From Opitutales bacterium (lineage in GTDB: Bacteria > Verrucomicrobiota > Verrucomicrobiia > Opitutales > Seribacteraceae), in assembly GCA_028042835.1 (NCBI GenBank), contig JAOFOL010000004.1, positions 1 to 64,000 on the forward strand: a stretch of 64,000 nt of DNA. Reading direction: 5' to 3'. A program made the position numbers and the translations under genes. The notes beneath the pieces are model-generated. The model was not told the origin of the DNA. It ran no database searches and saw nothing but the letters and a program-made list of their open reading frames with translations. Positions 1 to 8,719 of the stretch are shown one piece after another (position 1 is the stretch's first letter; each line of letters opens with the position of its first letter).

Positions 1-178
1 TTACCTCGGATGAGAGCGGGATTTTTTCCAGCTCAATTTTTTTGCGTAAATCATTCAGTTTCGTGATCGCGTTTTCTAGATCTTGTTTTGCAGATTTCTT
101 AGCAATTACAAGGTTTTGACCAAGTAAATTGGGGATAGTAATTGACCACGAGATTAATAGAAGTTGAATAATTCTCAC
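1..178 (-). CDS. MotA/TolQ/ExbB-type proton channel, N-terminal part only
   Basis: This is the first 59 codons of a gene cut by the window edge and absent from the ORF track. It starts at GTG 178, with AGGAGG six bases upstream, and its GTG overlaps the TGA of the DUF3450 gene as GTGA, so the two are translationally coupled. The visible product has a signal-peptide-like start (IIQLLLISWSITIPNLL) followed by a Lys/Glu-rich stretch (KSAKQDLENAITKLNDLRKK) that looks coiled-coil. In TonB2-like systems a DUF3450 gene is followed by a TtpC/ExbB-like channel carrying exactly such a periplasmic coiled-coil extension before the membrane domain. The assignment rests on this context; no transmembrane channel domain lies inside the window. 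Confidence 0.6.
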   Translation of the reverse strand, partial: MRIIQLLLISWSITIPNLLGQNLVIAKKSAKQDLENAITKLNDLRKKIELEKIPLSSEV

Positions 179-948
179 CTTTCACCTCCTTGAGGTTTAG
201 GGAATGGTAGTTTTAGAAACCGTGGCATTGATCTGTTATTGAGCATGTCAACGCCAGTTGAAATCTCTACAGCCAGCGTATCCTGCCTTTTCCAAAACCA
301 ACCATTTTTACTAGGTTTACCATAACCGGAAACGGTGCCGGATTCGTTAACAAAGTATGCTATACTTAAACCAAAATAAAGAACTTGGAACTCCCTTGAA
401 ATACCATCTTCTAGGGCAAACTCCTGTCTTTCCAAGTTTACACTGCGATGGTAAAGGCTGATGGCCTGAAGCATAGAAAGGATTGTGTCTAACCTCTGCC
501 TAAGGGGTAGGTCTATTTGCTGGGTTGTATCTCCTAGTTTTTTTCGAAATGGGCTTAACCTTTCACTCAGAGGTGTAGGTAATAGCTTAGAAGCTTCTTC
601 CATTTGTTGTTGAAGTTTTTTAATCCCTTCAATGAGCGAAAGAGTCGTCTTTTGAATTTCACTTTTTTGTTCGAGGAGGGTAGTTCTTTGTTTAGCGGCA
701 CCTACCGCTTCTTCTTCGGATTCCTCAAGCCTTTTGTCTAACTCTTCAATCTCTTTTTCAAGGGCATCTTTAACATCTGCAAGTGCTGCTTTTTCAGCAT
801 TCCAATCTGTGGATTCTTCTCCAATCAGCTGTTCTGTTTTCACCCATTCCCGGATGAAGCCAGTGGCATCATCAAAATTAGAACTCCAAAGCGAGGGCCC
901 GGAGATAAGAAGTATTATAAGCAAATTAACGCGATGTAATAAGAGCAT
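175..948 (-). CDS. DUF3450 family periplasmic coiled-coil protein of a TonB-energising operon
   Basis: The product is about 257 aa. It has an N-terminal signal peptide (LLIILLISGPSLWS), a long charged coiled-coil region over roughly residues 45-120, and a C-terminal globular part ending near a GYGKPSKNGWFW segment. This layout matches DUF3450 proteins, which sit in front of ExbB/TolQ, ExbD and TonB genes and probably assist TonB-dependent uptake from the periplasm. The ORF track starts at a TTG (957); the ATG at 948 is a better start and gives a clean signal peptide. The gene overlaps the next one by 4 nt. A palindrome-containing promoter lies just upstream, suggesting iron control. Family level is fairly sure; the transported substrate is unknown. 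Confidence 0.7.
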   Translation of the reverse strand: MLLLHRVNLLIILLISGPSLWSSNFDDATGFIREWVKTEQLIGEESTDWNAEKAALADVKDALEKEIEELDKRLEESEEEAVGAAKQRTTLLEQKSEIQKTTLSLIEGIKKLQQQMEEASKLLPTPLSERLSPFRKKLGDTTQQIDLPLRQRLDTILSMLQAISLYHRSVNLERQEFALEDGISREFQVLYFGLSIAYFVNESGTVSGYGKPSKNGWFWKRQDTLAVEISTGVDMLNNRSMPRFLKLPFPKPQGGER

Positions 949-984
949 ATGAGACAAGTCTATAAAATCGGACTTAGGATGGAA

Positions 985-1013
985 AGATTATTTGAGACTC
1001 AGTCTCAATTTAA
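985..1013 (-). promoter_or_regulatory. Promoter with Fur-like 7-1-7 palindrome in the spacer (DUF3450 operon)
   Basis: On the minus strand a -35-like TTAAAT (1008-1013) and a -10-like TAATCT (985-990) are separated by exactly 17 bp. That spacer holds the perfect inverted repeat TTGAGACT-N-AGTCTCAA (992-1008, 8-bp arms). The inner TGAGACT-N-AGTCTCA has the 7-1-7 geometry of Fur-family operators (TGATAAT-N-ATTATCA), matching 5 of 7 bases per arm. The same 15-bp palindrome recurs at 62237-62251 in the same promoter position. Binding there would block RNA polymerase. The Fur identity is inferred. Confidence 0.6.
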
Positions 1014-1054
1014 ATGTGTATTGTTATCTTGGGGACTAACATCAATAAGAACAA

Positions 1055-2515
1055 TTATGGGAGTAAAAGACGGCGGAGGGTTTCGTCTACAATTTTGGGA
1101 TTCGCTTGTCCTCGAGTTGCTTTCATCACCGATCCTTTAAGAGCATTAATAGCCCCTTCCTTCCCTCCACGGAATTTGTCTGCCGCATCCGGATCATTTG
1201 AAATCGCCTGGGCACAAAGAGTTTCGATTTCATCCCCATCAGATTTCATTTCGAGACCTTTTTCGGCAATTAATGTTTTAGCTGATTTCCTCGATGCATA
1301 CATTTCAGGGAAAATTTCTTTAGCCACATTGTTAGAGACTACACCGTCTTCAATCAAATTTACCAATTCGGCTAAACTCTCTGGTGAAACTGGACAGTTT
1401 TCAAGGTTCACCCCCTGTTGATCTTTTTCGGAGTGGCTTACCTCTCGGAGTAAATCATTGACCACCCAATTCGCTACTTTGCTTGGAGCACTACAATGGC
1501 TTGCTGCTTTTTCAAAATATTCACAAAGAGGACGATCACCGCAAAGGGCGGATGTAGAAGTGTAGGGGATATTCATCTCTTCCATATACCTTCTTTGTTT
1601 ATCAAATGGTTTTTCCGGAAGGTCTTTGCTTATACGGTTTACCCATTCTGGATCTATTTTAACAGGCATGAGATCTGGGTCTGGGAAATAGCGGTAGTCA
1701 TGTGCCATTTCTTTAGTACGCATTGGAGTTGTATATTTCTGATCTGGATTCCAACGACGAGTTTCCTGAATAATCGTCTCGCCTTCATTCAATGCTTTAG
1801 TTTGCCGCCGAATTTCATATTCCACACCATTTTTTACACCTGAAATCGTATTAAGGTTTTTTAATTCAACTTTTGTACCCAATGTGGATGTGCCAACGGG
1901 GCGGATACTAATATTTGCATCGCAGCGGAGTTGCCCTTTTTCCATATCACAGGGTGAAATTTCGGCGGAAACTAAAGAGTTACGAAGTGAGGTAAGGTAA
2001 GCAAAAACTTCTTCGGGTGAATAAAGATCGGGTTCGCTGACGATTTCAAGCAAAGGGCAACCGGCCCGGTTATAATCTACTAAACTATCTGATTCGTAAT
2101 GGGTAAGTTTACCAACATCCTCTTCCAAATGGATCCGTGTTAATTGAACAATCCTATGAGAACCAATTTCGGAAGGAGAATCTCCTGGCATCTCGATTTC
2201 TACCTCTCCTCCTTCGCAGATAGGTTGATCAAATTGAGAGATTTGATAGTTCTTTGGCATATCCGGGTAGAAATAGTTTTTGCGATCCCATTTACAAACC
2301 TCAGCTATTTTGCAACTGAGAAGCAATCCAACCTTGATGGATTTCTCAATGGCATCCCGGTTCATTACGGGTAATGCACCGGGTAAACCAAGAACGACTG
2401 GGTTAGTAAGAGTATTTGGTGATTTGCCAAACCCTGTACTTACTCGGGTAAACATTTTCGACTTTGTGTTCAATTGCACATGAACTTCTAATCCAATGAC
2501 CGCTTCGTAATCCAT
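1055..2515 (-). CDS. gatB: Aspartyl/glutamyl-tRNA(Asn/Gln) amidotransferase subunit B
   Basis: GatB, 486 aa, full length. It is the tRNA-binding and kinase subunit of GatCAB, which amidates misacylated Glu-tRNA(Gln) and/or Asp-tRNA(Asn) in the cytoplasm. Evidence is the N-terminal IGLEVHVQL motif, the YFYPDMPKNYQISQFDQPI signature near residues 81-99, the GCPLLEIVSEPDL block near 152, and the helical YqeY-like tail that docks the tRNA. It follows gatA by 9 bp and ends the gatC-gatA-gatB run. Its presence implies that the organism lacks a direct GlnRS and/or AsnRS route for at least one of the two amides; which one cannot be told from this window. Confidence 0.97.
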   Translation of the reverse strand: MDYEAVIGLEVHVQLNTKSKMFTRVSTGFGKSPNTLTNPVVLGLPGALPVMNRDAIEKSIKVGLLLSCKIAEVCKWDRKNYFYPDMPKNYQISQFDQPICEGGEVEIEMPGDSPSEIGSHRIVQLTRIHLEEDVGKLTHYESDSLVDYNRAGCPLLEIVSEPDLYSPEEVFAYLTSLRNSLVSAEISPCDMEKGQLRCDANISIRPVGTSTLGTKVELKNLNTISGVKNGVEYEIRRQTKALNEGETIIQETRRWNPDQKYTTPMRTKEMAHDYRYFPDPDLMPVKIDPEWVNRISKDLPEKPFDKQRRYMEEMNIPYTSTSALCGDRPLCEYFEKAASHCSAPSKVANWVVNDLLREVSHSEKDQQGVNLENCPVSPESLAELVNLIEDGVVSNNVAKEIFPEMYASRKSAKTLIAEKGLEMKSDGDEIETLCAQAISNDPDAADKFRGGKEGAINALKGSVMKATRGQANPKIVDETLRRLLLP

Positions 2516-2524
2516 ATCTATAAA

Positions 2525-3997
2525 TTAAAGGCTTGGTTGAGATCTACCCAATTGTAATTCCCTGTCGTAATCGTGAGCGATTGATAAAAGCTTCCCTTCT
2601 TCAAAAGCCTGTCCAATTAATTGCATACCAATGGGTAATCCATTTTCAGTAAACCCACATGGTATGGAAATTCCCGGCAAACCGGCAAGATTAGTCGATA
2701 TTGTGTATATGTCGCTCAGATACATGGAGATTGGATCCTCGCTTTTTTCTCCAAATTTAAATGCAGGTGTAGGAGAGGTTGGAGTCAAAATCGCATCAAC
2801 CTGTTCAAATGCCTTATCAAAATCATTACGAATTAGTGTGCGAGTTTTTTGTGCACGCAAGTAATATGCGTCATAATATCCACTACTTAAACCATACGCA
2901 CCCAGAATGCATCGTCGTTTTACCTCTTCACCAAACCCTTCTCCTCTGCTCTTGGCATATACATCAATTGCATTCTCAGCATGTTCGCTTCTGGAAGTAT
3001 AGCGAATGCCATCGTAGCGGGCCAAATTGGATGATGCTTCGGCGGTTGCAATTACATAATAAACGGGGATAGAAAGTTCGGTAGTCGGCAGAGAAATTTC
3101 AACTAATTCGTATCCTTTATCGCGATACCATTGTATGCTTTGCTCAATGGATTTCCTTACATCGTCATCCATTCCTGTACCGAAGAATTCTTTTGGTAAT
3201 CCAAGCTTGCAGGGTTTGAATGGTTGTCTGATTTCGTTAGAAAAACTTGGGACGGGTGTGGGATAACTCGTTGAATCAAGAGGGTCGTGCCCTGAAATAA
3301 TTTCAAGGAGTTGTGCTGTATCTTCCACAGTTTGAGAAAATGGACCGATCTGATCTAATGATGATGCAAAGGCAGCCAAACCGTACCGTGAAACTCGACC
3401 GTATGTTGGTTTCATTCCTACGACTCCACAAAGGGAGGCCGGTTGCCGAATAGATCCTCCAGTATCAGAACCCAGGGTTAAGGGAGCTTCGCGAGCCGCC
3501 ACAGCAGCAGAACTTCCTCCACTACTTCCTCCAGGTACTCGACCTAAATCCCAAGGATTACATGTGGGACCGTAAGCAGAGTTTTCAGTCGATGAACCCA
3601 TGGCGAACTCATCCAAATTTAATCGTCCTCCAACAACAACACCTGCTTTCTTCAGCTTGATGGTTACCGTTGCATCGTAAGGTGAACGGTATTTTTCAAG
3701 AATTTTACTCGCAGCAGTCAGTGGTTGACCTTTTGCTGAAATTACATCTTTCAAGCAGACGGGTACCCCGTCCAGCGGTCCCAAAATTTTACCTGATGCT
3801 CTACGTTGGTCCGAAGACTTTGCCTGATCTAGCATATCTTCTTCGTCATAGCTTAAAAAAGCATGAACTTTATCATCTACTTCTTTAATGCGTGAAAGAT
3901 ACGATTTGGTAACTTCCTCAGAGGAAAACTGCCCGCTTGCAAGACCATCAGATAATTCGGATCCTGTTAGGGTGAAGATTTCAGAATGATCAGTCAT
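2525..3997 (-). CDS. gatA: Aspartyl/glutamyl-tRNA(Asn/Gln) amidotransferase subunit A
   Basis: GatA, 490 aa, the glutaminase subunit of GatCAB. It releases ammonia from glutamine for tunnelling to GatB. The amidase signature is complete: Lys83 (GVPVCLKDV), cis-Ser158 in VPGGSSGGSSAA and nucleophile Ser182 in GSDTGGSIRQPAS. The spacing is the same as in characterised GatA proteins (Lys to Ser 75, Ser to Ser 24). It starts at ATG 3997, lies 8 bp after gatC and 9 bp before gatB, and is clearly co-transcribed with them. Nothing is missing or unusual. Confidence 0.97.
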   Translation of the reverse strand: MTDHSEIFTLTGSELSDGLASGQFSSEEVTKSYLSRIKEVDDKVHAFLSYDEEDMLDQAKSSDQRRASGKILGPLDGVPVCLKDVISAKGQPLTAASKILEKYRSPYDATVTIKLKKAGVVVGGRLNLDEFAMGSSTENSAYGPTCNPWDLGRVPGGSSGGSSAAVAAREAPLTLGSDTGGSIRQPASLCGVVGMKPTYGRVSRYGLAAFASSLDQIGPFSQTVEDTAQLLEIISGHDPLDSTSYPTPVPSFSNEIRQPFKPCKLGLPKEFFGTGMDDDVRKSIEQSIQWYRDKGYELVEISLPTTELSIPVYYVIATAEASSNLARYDGIRYTSRSEHAENAIDVYAKSRGEGFGEEVKRRCILGAYGLSSGYYDAYYLRAQKTRTLIRNDFDKAFEQVDAILTPTSPTPAFKFGEKSEDPISMYLSDIYTISTNLAGLPGISIPCGFTENGLPIGMQLIGQAFEEGKLLSIAHDYDRELQLGRSQPSL

Positions 3998-4005
3998 GAG
4001 TTTTT

Positions 4006-4299
4006 TTATTCTTCGATCACTTTGGGCACAACTATCTGATCGTTTCTGGACTTGGGAGCATTTTTAAGTGCTTCATCTGAAGTGAAACCGGTCGTCGGTT
4101 CATCTTCATCCCATACATTAAATCTAGGAAAAGCATGGGCAGTTGGGGTGACTCCCTCCACATTAACTTCCTGAAGCTTTTCAAAATACACTAACACATC
4201 ACCCAACTGCCCTTGGAACTTTTTTCGTTCCTCAGGGGTGAGTTCAATTCGAGCTAGATTGGCCACATAATCAATATCCATGGATGATTCTTTACTCAT
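4006..4299 (-). CDS. gatC: Aspartyl/glutamyl-tRNA(Asn/Gln) amidotransferase subunit C
   Basis: GatC, about 97 aa, the small wrapping subunit that stabilises GatA on GatB. Hallmarks are the helical VANLARIELTPEE start, the LGDVLVYFEKLQEVNVEGVTPTAH core and an extended acidic C-terminal tail (NAPKSRNDQIVVPKV). The ORF track begins at 4335 inside pheT. I chose ATG 4299 (MSKESSMDIDY) because it gives the normal GatC length and lies one base past the pheT stop; an ATG at 4281 is also possible. The position between pheT and gatA places gatCAB in one transcript with the phenylalanyl-tRNA synthetase genes. Confidence 0.93.
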   Translation of the reverse strand: MSKESSMDIDYVANLARIELTPEERKKFQGQLGDVLVYFEKLQEVNVEGVTPTAHAFPRFNVWDEDEPTTGFTSDEALKNAPKSRNDQIVVPKVIEE

Positions 4300-4300
4300 T

Positions 4301-6730
4301 TTATTTTCGTAATTCGTAGATTGTATCTTGTTCAATTCCTAAAATAATTTTTTCAAACGACTGGTTTACTTCTTTTTCGCCCAATGTACGATCTTCTGCC
4401 CGCATCCTTAGACTACAGGCTATACTCTTTTTATTTTCAGGAAGTCCCTTTCCCGCAAATACATCGAATATTGATACAGGATCCAATGAAATTTCATTGG
4501 AAAGTACGCTCTGGGCAATTTCTTCTACTTTTTTGCGTACCAATTCTGCAGGCTCACTTTTTTCTACGACGAGAGATAAGTCTTTCATTGCAGGTGGAAA
4601 AGTACCGAAGTTAGTGAATGAATTTGGTTTCCTACGCTTATTGAGCAAAACTGGATCAATCAAGATCTCAACAGCCAGCACAGGCCCCTTAATATTGTAA
4701 GACTTCGAAAGATTTAAGCTCAATGTGCCTAGGGCAATCTCCATTTTGTTTTTATGCACATCTCCGACTTGAGCAGCATATCCGCTTTGCCATGGGAATT
4801 CATCATCAAAACTTTTCCATAGGCCTTTTGGTATGGATAACCCAACTGCATGAAGAAGGCGTTCGAGTGAATTCTTTTGAGAAAAGAAATCTGATTGCTG
4901 ACTGTCTTTCCAATTCTTTTTTTCGGAACCAATCGCATTTACCCATGCTATGCTAATAAGTTCTGCATTACCCCGTGGTCCGGGCTGAAAGATTCTTCCA
5001 GTTTCAAAAACTCGGCTAAGATTGTTTAGGTTATGTTGGTTATGAGCAAGAACTTCGATTAGACCAGGCAACAATGAGGGACGAACGTGAGTGTGGTCCG
5101 CTGTAAGTGGATTTCCTAATGCTAAATCAATCTTTGTAAGCTTAGGGAACCATTTACTGATTTCGTCAGCAGAGCGAAGGCTATAATTGCAGGTTTCTTG
5201 ATAACCCTGACCAATCAGGTTGTCCACGGCAAGATCGCAGAGGTCATAGCTTGGTTGATTATCGCGCTCTAGGCTAGGAGTTAAAAATTTGGATCCCTGT
5301 AAATCTGCAGTTCCGCGAATGCGTAAATATTCTTCAACTAAATCAATCGGACGGTCTACTTCAGAGCGAAACGACGGGACTGTGACTTTTAGGGATGTAC
5401 TTTCTTCAACCTCAAAGCCAAGTCTTTTCCAACTTTCGATAAGGTTTTCTTTTGGGATATCAAATCCGCATCGCTTTTCCACGAACGAGGGGGTAATCTC
5501 TATTGTACGCGAACCACGGGGAGGGTGTCCTATTGATACAAATTCATTAATGCACTCACCGCCTGCTAAATTCAGAATTAAATCAATAGCTCGCTTAGCT
5601 GCATATTCCACACCTTTTGGGTCCACATCTCTTGAAAATCTTTGCGAGCTGTCAGTATGTAATCCTAATGAGCGAGCAGTCGAACGAACACTGGATGGAT
5701 TGAACCAAGCTGATTCTAAAACGATATCAGTAGTATCCTGGTCAACTTCAGCATCCACGCTTCCCATTATACCTGCCACGACCAAAGGTTTCTCATGATC
5801 TGCAATCACAAGCATTTGGGAAGTTAGAGATCTCTCCTGGTCATCGAGAGTGGTTATTTTTTCTCCATCATTTGCTTCACGTACAATAATCGATGAGCCC
5901 GAGATCTTAGAAACATCAAATGCGTGCAATGGTTGTCCAGTTTCGTGAAGAACAAAATTGGTAACATCAACTACATTGTTAATTGCACGAAGCCCAATCG
6001 ATTCAATTTTCTCGACTAACCAATCGGGACTAGGAGCTATCTTAATCCCTTTTATAGACCATAGGGTATAGTAAGGGCAATTAGCAGATTTAATTTGCAG
6101 TGATTCTACGAGGCAAGATTGATTTGGTTCGGTAGAGACAGTTGCGGTCGTTTTAATTTCAGGAAATTTGACCGGCGTTTCATAATAAGCAGATACCTCC
6201 CGGGCCACGCCGAGGTGACTTAGGCAGTCTCCTCTATTAGCAGTGATTTCTAACTCTAACACACTTGACTTGGCAAACACATCAGTAATCGGTTGCCCGA
6301 TAACTGGTTCTCCTGGTAATATCAACAAGCCTGCATCATCATCTCCAAGTTCTAATTCCTTGGCACTACACATCATACCTTCGGAAATTACTCCTCTAAG
6401 TTTTGACTTTTTAATTTTGAAACCACCGGGTAATTTGGCACCAGGGAGAGCAACGGGTACGCTGTCTCCAAGTTTAAAATTCGTCGCACCGCAAACGATC
6501 TGGGCGGGAGTTTGCTCGCCAACTTCTACTGAACAGACACTAAGCCTATCGGCTTCTGGATGCTGGCTTTTTTCAAGCACTTTTCCTACCACTACATGAT
6601 CCAAGGTTGATGAGTGGTTCTCTTCACTTTCTTCCACTTCAATACCAAGCATTGGCAGGACATCAATTAATTCTTCTGCAGGGGAGGGCAGGTTTACATA
6701 ATCACTTAACCAATTGAGGCTTATTTTCAT
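4301..6730 (-). CDS. pheT: Phenylalanyl-tRNA synthetase beta subunit
   Basis: PheT, 809 aa, the large subunit of the alpha2-beta2 enzyme that charges tRNA(Phe). From the N-terminus there is a bacterial leader, an EMAP/OB tRNA-binding domain around residues 40-150 (VVGKVLEKSQHPEADRLSVC), the B3/B4 editing domain, the B5 domain, the catalytic-like core, and a C-terminal FDX-ACB anticodon-binding domain (FPPAMKDLSLVVE onwards). Length and domain order are normal for bacteria. The ATG overlaps the pheS TGA by 4 nt (6727-6730), so the subunits are translationally coupled. Confidence 0.97.
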   Translation of the reverse strand: MKISLNWLSDYVNLPSPAEELIDVLPMLGIEVEESEENHSSTLDHVVVGKVLEKSQHPEADRLSVCSVEVGEQTPAQIVCGATNFKLGDSVPVALPGAKLPGGFKIKKSKLRGVISEGMMCSAKELELGDDDAGLLILPGEPVIGQPITDVFAKSSVLELEITANRGDCLSHLGVAREVSAYYETPVKFPEIKTTATVSTEPNQSCLVESLQIKSANCPYYTLWSIKGIKIAPSPDWLVEKIESIGLRAINNVVDVTNFVLHETGQPLHAFDVSKISGSSIIVREANDGEKITTLDDQERSLTSQMLVIADHEKPLVVAGIMGSVDAEVDQDTTDIVLESAWFNPSSVRSTARSLGLHTDSSQRFSRDVDPKGVEYAAKRAIDLILNLAGGECINEFVSIGHPPRGSRTIEITPSFVEKRCGFDIPKENLIESWKRLGFEVEESTSLKVTVPSFRSEVDRPIDLVEEYLRIRGTADLQGSKFLTPSLERDNQPSYDLCDLAVDNLIGQGYQETCNYSLRSADEISKWFPKLTKIDLALGNPLTADHTHVRPSLLPGLIEVLAHNQHNLNNLSRVFETGRIFQPGPRGNAELISIAWVNAIGSEKKNWKDSQQSDFFSQKNSLERLLHAVGLSIPKGLWKSFDDEFPWQSGYAAQVGDVHKNKMEIALGTLSLNLSKSYNIKGPVLAVEILIDPVLLNKRRKPNSFTNFGTFPPAMKDLSLVVEKSEPAELVRKKVEEIAQSVLSNEISLDPVSIFDVFAGKGLPENKKSIACSLRMRAEDRTLGEKEVNQSFEKIILGIEQDTIYELRK

Positions 6731-7779
6731 ACTTGGCTGGAGAATTGGGAGAGGAAACGCTGATCATTTTGGTAAAAATGGCGAATATCATCGATCCCGT
6801 GAAGTAGCATCGTGACTCTTTCAATTCCGAGTCCGAATGCGAAACCGGTCCATTCATCGGAGTCAACTCCGACTAAGCCCAAAACTTCAGGATCGACCAT
6901 ACCGCACCCCATAATTTCGATCCATTTATTACTTAATTTACCTAGATCTGGTACTTTGAGGTCTACTTCAAAACTAGGTTCAGTGAATGGAAAAAAGCTT
7001 GGCCTTAAACGCGTCTCAATCTTGCCTCCGAATAATTCGCGTAGAAAATAATCCAGGACTCCTTTTAGGTCTTTTACAGTTACATTCTGATCAACAAAAA
7101 GTCCTTCTGTTTGGTGGAAATTTGCAGAGTGGGTTGCGTCAACTGTATCTCTGCGGAAGCACCGACCGGGTGCAATTATACGCAGTGGCGGTTTTTCTTT
7201 GAGTAAGGTACGGATCTGTACTGAGGAAGTATGAGTTCTAAGTAAATAAGATTCCTTTTTTTTCCTAGAAACATTAGCCCACTCTGAAGAAGAGGGGAAA
7301 AAGAGCGTGTCCTGTTCATCTCGTGCAGGATGATCATCAGGGGTGTTTAGGGCATCAAAACAAAACCATTCAGTTTCGACTTCAGAAGCCTCTGCCACAG
7401 TGAATCCAATTTTTCTAAAGATAGAGATAATCCTTCTTTTTGTTTTGGTCAGTGGATGTAAACCACCCGAAAATGTGGGGGAAGCAGGCAATGTCGGGTC
7501 AATACATTCGCCAAGAGACTTTATATCTTCCAAATCTTCGAGATGAGTAAGTTTACTCTTGAAGAAAGTTTCTACTTTACCCTTTGCTTGATTAAGAGAT
7601 TTTCCAAAAGCTGGTCTTTCTTCCTTTGGGACGGAGCCAATCCCTTTTGCAAATTGAGTAAGACTACCGTTAGGTCCTAAGAAAGTGGCTTTTATCTGTT
7701 CCCATTGTGATTTTGTGGAAACACTTTTTAAGGCTGTCTCCGCATCAGCAACAAGAACTTGGAGATTTTGATTCTCCAC
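6727..7779 (-). CDS. pheS: Phenylalanyl-tRNA synthetase alpha subunit
   Basis: PheS, 350 aa, the catalytic class II subunit. It has the N-terminal coiled coil (to about residue 90), motif 2 (RIIAPGRCFRRDTVDATHS, then FHQTEGLFVD) and motif 3 (GFAFGLGIERVTMLLHGIDDIR). The start codon is GTG (GTGGAGAATCAA). It lies 23 bp after rplT, with no terminator-like hairpin between, and overlaps pheT by 4 nt. The order rpmI-rplT-pheS-pheT is a widespread bacterial arrangement. Confidence 0.97.
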   Translation of the reverse strand: MENQNLQVLVADAETALKSVSTKSQWEQIKATFLGPNGSLTQFAKGIGSVPKEERPAFGKSLNQAKGKVETFFKSKLTHLEDLEDIKSLGECIDPTLPASPTFSGGLHPLTKTKRRIISIFRKIGFTVAEASEVETEWFCFDALNTPDDHPARDEQDTLFFPSSSEWANVSRKKKESYLLRTHTSSVQIRTLLKEKPPLRIIAPGRCFRRDTVDATHSANFHQTEGLFVDQNVTVKDLKGVLDYFLRELFGGKIETRLRPSFFPFTEPSFEVDLKVPDLGKLSNKWIEIMGCGMVDPEVLGLVGVDSDEWTGFAFGLGIERVTMLLHGIDDIRHFYQNDQRFLSQFSSQV

Positions 7780-7802
7780 GCCGAAGCAGATTTACAGAGA
7801 AG

Positions 7803-8162
7803 CTAGGCTTCTAAGGAAGCCTTGGCTTTCACCACCAATTCCTTGAACGCATCAGGTTCATGGATGGCAAGTTCGGAAATTACTTTGCGGTTGAGTTCAA
7901 TACCGGCTTTGTCAAGTCCATGTATAAACTCACCATAACGAATACCCTCGGCTCGACACGCCGCATTTATTCGTACGATCCAAAGCTGACGAAATTCAGT
8001 TTTTCGTTTGCGACGGTGAACATAAGCATACGATTCTGCCCGGTCTACTGCATCTTTAGCGTATCTAAAAAGTCGTGATTTGTTTCCGAAGTAGCCTTTA
8101 GCTTTTTTAAGGACTTTCTTACGGCGTTTACGGGTAGCGGCTACATTACGTGCTCTAGGCAT
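7803..8162 (-). CDS. rplT: 50S ribosomal protein L20
   Basis: L20, 119 aa, needed early in 50S assembly on 23S rRNA. The strongly basic N-terminus (MPRARNVAATRKRRKKVLKKAKGYFGNKS) and the LWIVRINAACRAEGIRYGEFIHGL block are diagnostic. It follows rpmI by 33 bp, with a GGAGATCTTG stretch just ahead of the ATG as ribosome binding site. In other bacteria L20 represses its own operon by binding a leader or intergenic RNA; I see no convincing copy of that structure here. Confidence 0.98.
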   Translation of the reverse strand: MPRARNVAATRKRRKKVLKKAKGYFGNKSRLFRYAKDAVDRAESYAYVHRRKRKTEFRQLWIVRINAACRAEGIRYGEFIHGLDKAGIELNRKVISELAIHEPDAFKELVVKAKASLEA

Positions 8163-8195
8163 GACAAGATCTCCTGATAAGGTGGTGTGAAAAAA

Positions 8196-8381
8196 TTATG
8201 AAAGGGCTCGAATAACACGACGTGCCATACCTACAGCCAATACTTGGTCTTGGTTTCCAGCACGAACCTGTTTGGTAGTGCGCTTGCGTCGCAGATGACG
8301 TTGGCCGGGCTTACGGAATTTTACTTTTCCTGTACCGGTTATTTTAAATCTTTTGGCTATACCTTTATGCGTCTTCTTCAT
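8196..8381 (-). CDS. rpmI: 50S ribosomal protein L35
   Basis: L35, 61 aa. The [35 protein letters not shown] sequence type is unmistakable: very basic with a KxTHKGxxKRFKxTGxGKxK start. It begins the rpmI-rplT-pheST run. In most bacteria infC (IF3) lies directly upstream, but here the upstream neighbour is an unrelated 86-aa membrane protein gene, so infC has been separated from the operon. Confidence 0.96.
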   Translation of the reverse strand: MKKTHKGIAKRFKITGTGKVKFRKPGQRHLRRKRTTKQVRAGNQDQVLAVGMARRVIRALS

Positions 8382-8409
8382 TTTATGGAAAAAGCGATTA
8401 CATTAGCTC

Positions 8410-8433
8410 TTCGGTTGCTTGCAAGCAAGCGAA
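8410..8433. repeat. Inverted repeat upstream of rpmI
   Basis: TTCGgTTGCTTG and CAAGCAAgCGAA form 12-nt arms with one mismatch and no loop, around a perfect 14-bp core palindrome (TTGCTTGCAAGCAA, 8415-8428). It sits in the 59-bp gap between the small membrane protein gene and rpmI. There is no T-tract, so it is not a typical terminator. It could be a protein-binding site or an RNA element controlling the ribosomal-protein operon. Confidence 0.45.
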
Positions 8434-8440
8434 ATACGAA

Positions 8441-8701
8441 TCAAGTATCGTAAATTAGTAAGCCTTGATAGCTTTGATAGGCAAACCATAGAGCAAAGAT
8501 CAAAAAAAGACCCCATGCCAGAAGTTTTAAAATTCTATTTCGTAACCAATGCGAGTAGGTTCGGTTCTGCCCGTCTCCCCCAAAATCTTCAAAGTAATGA
8601 ATAAGATCCCGATCTTTGGACCGGCCTTGTATCTTTCGATAGGTATCTCCATACGATGAACGATTTTTTTCGTACAACCATCTGAAAATTTTATGAAGCA
8701 T
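8441..8701 (-). CDS. Small hypothetical membrane protein
   Basis: The product is 86 aa and I do not recognise the family. The first 55 residues are hydrophilic and basic, rich in Arg, Tyr and Asp (a KNRSSYGDTYRKIQGRS region), followed by one hydrophobic helix near residues 58-76 (ILKLLAWGLFLIFALWFAYQ) and a short tail. The basic side before the helix predicts an N-in topology. It lies 18 bp downstream of surE and 59 bp before rpmI, on the same strand, so it may be co-transcribed with both. Length, start codon and clean spacing support a real gene; the function is unknown. Confidence 0.6.
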   Translation of the reverse strand: MLHKIFRWLYEKNRSSYGDTYRKIQGRSKDRDLIHYFEDFGGDGQNRTYSHWLRNRILKLLAWGLFLIFALWFAYQSYQGLLIYDT

Positions 8702-8719
8702 TGGATATAATCACTCTAA

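Noticed and set aside
5289-5798. 169-aa plus-strand ORF opposite pheT
   Set aside because: It is the antisense of a well-conserved coding region, with no recognisable domain or ribosome binding site.
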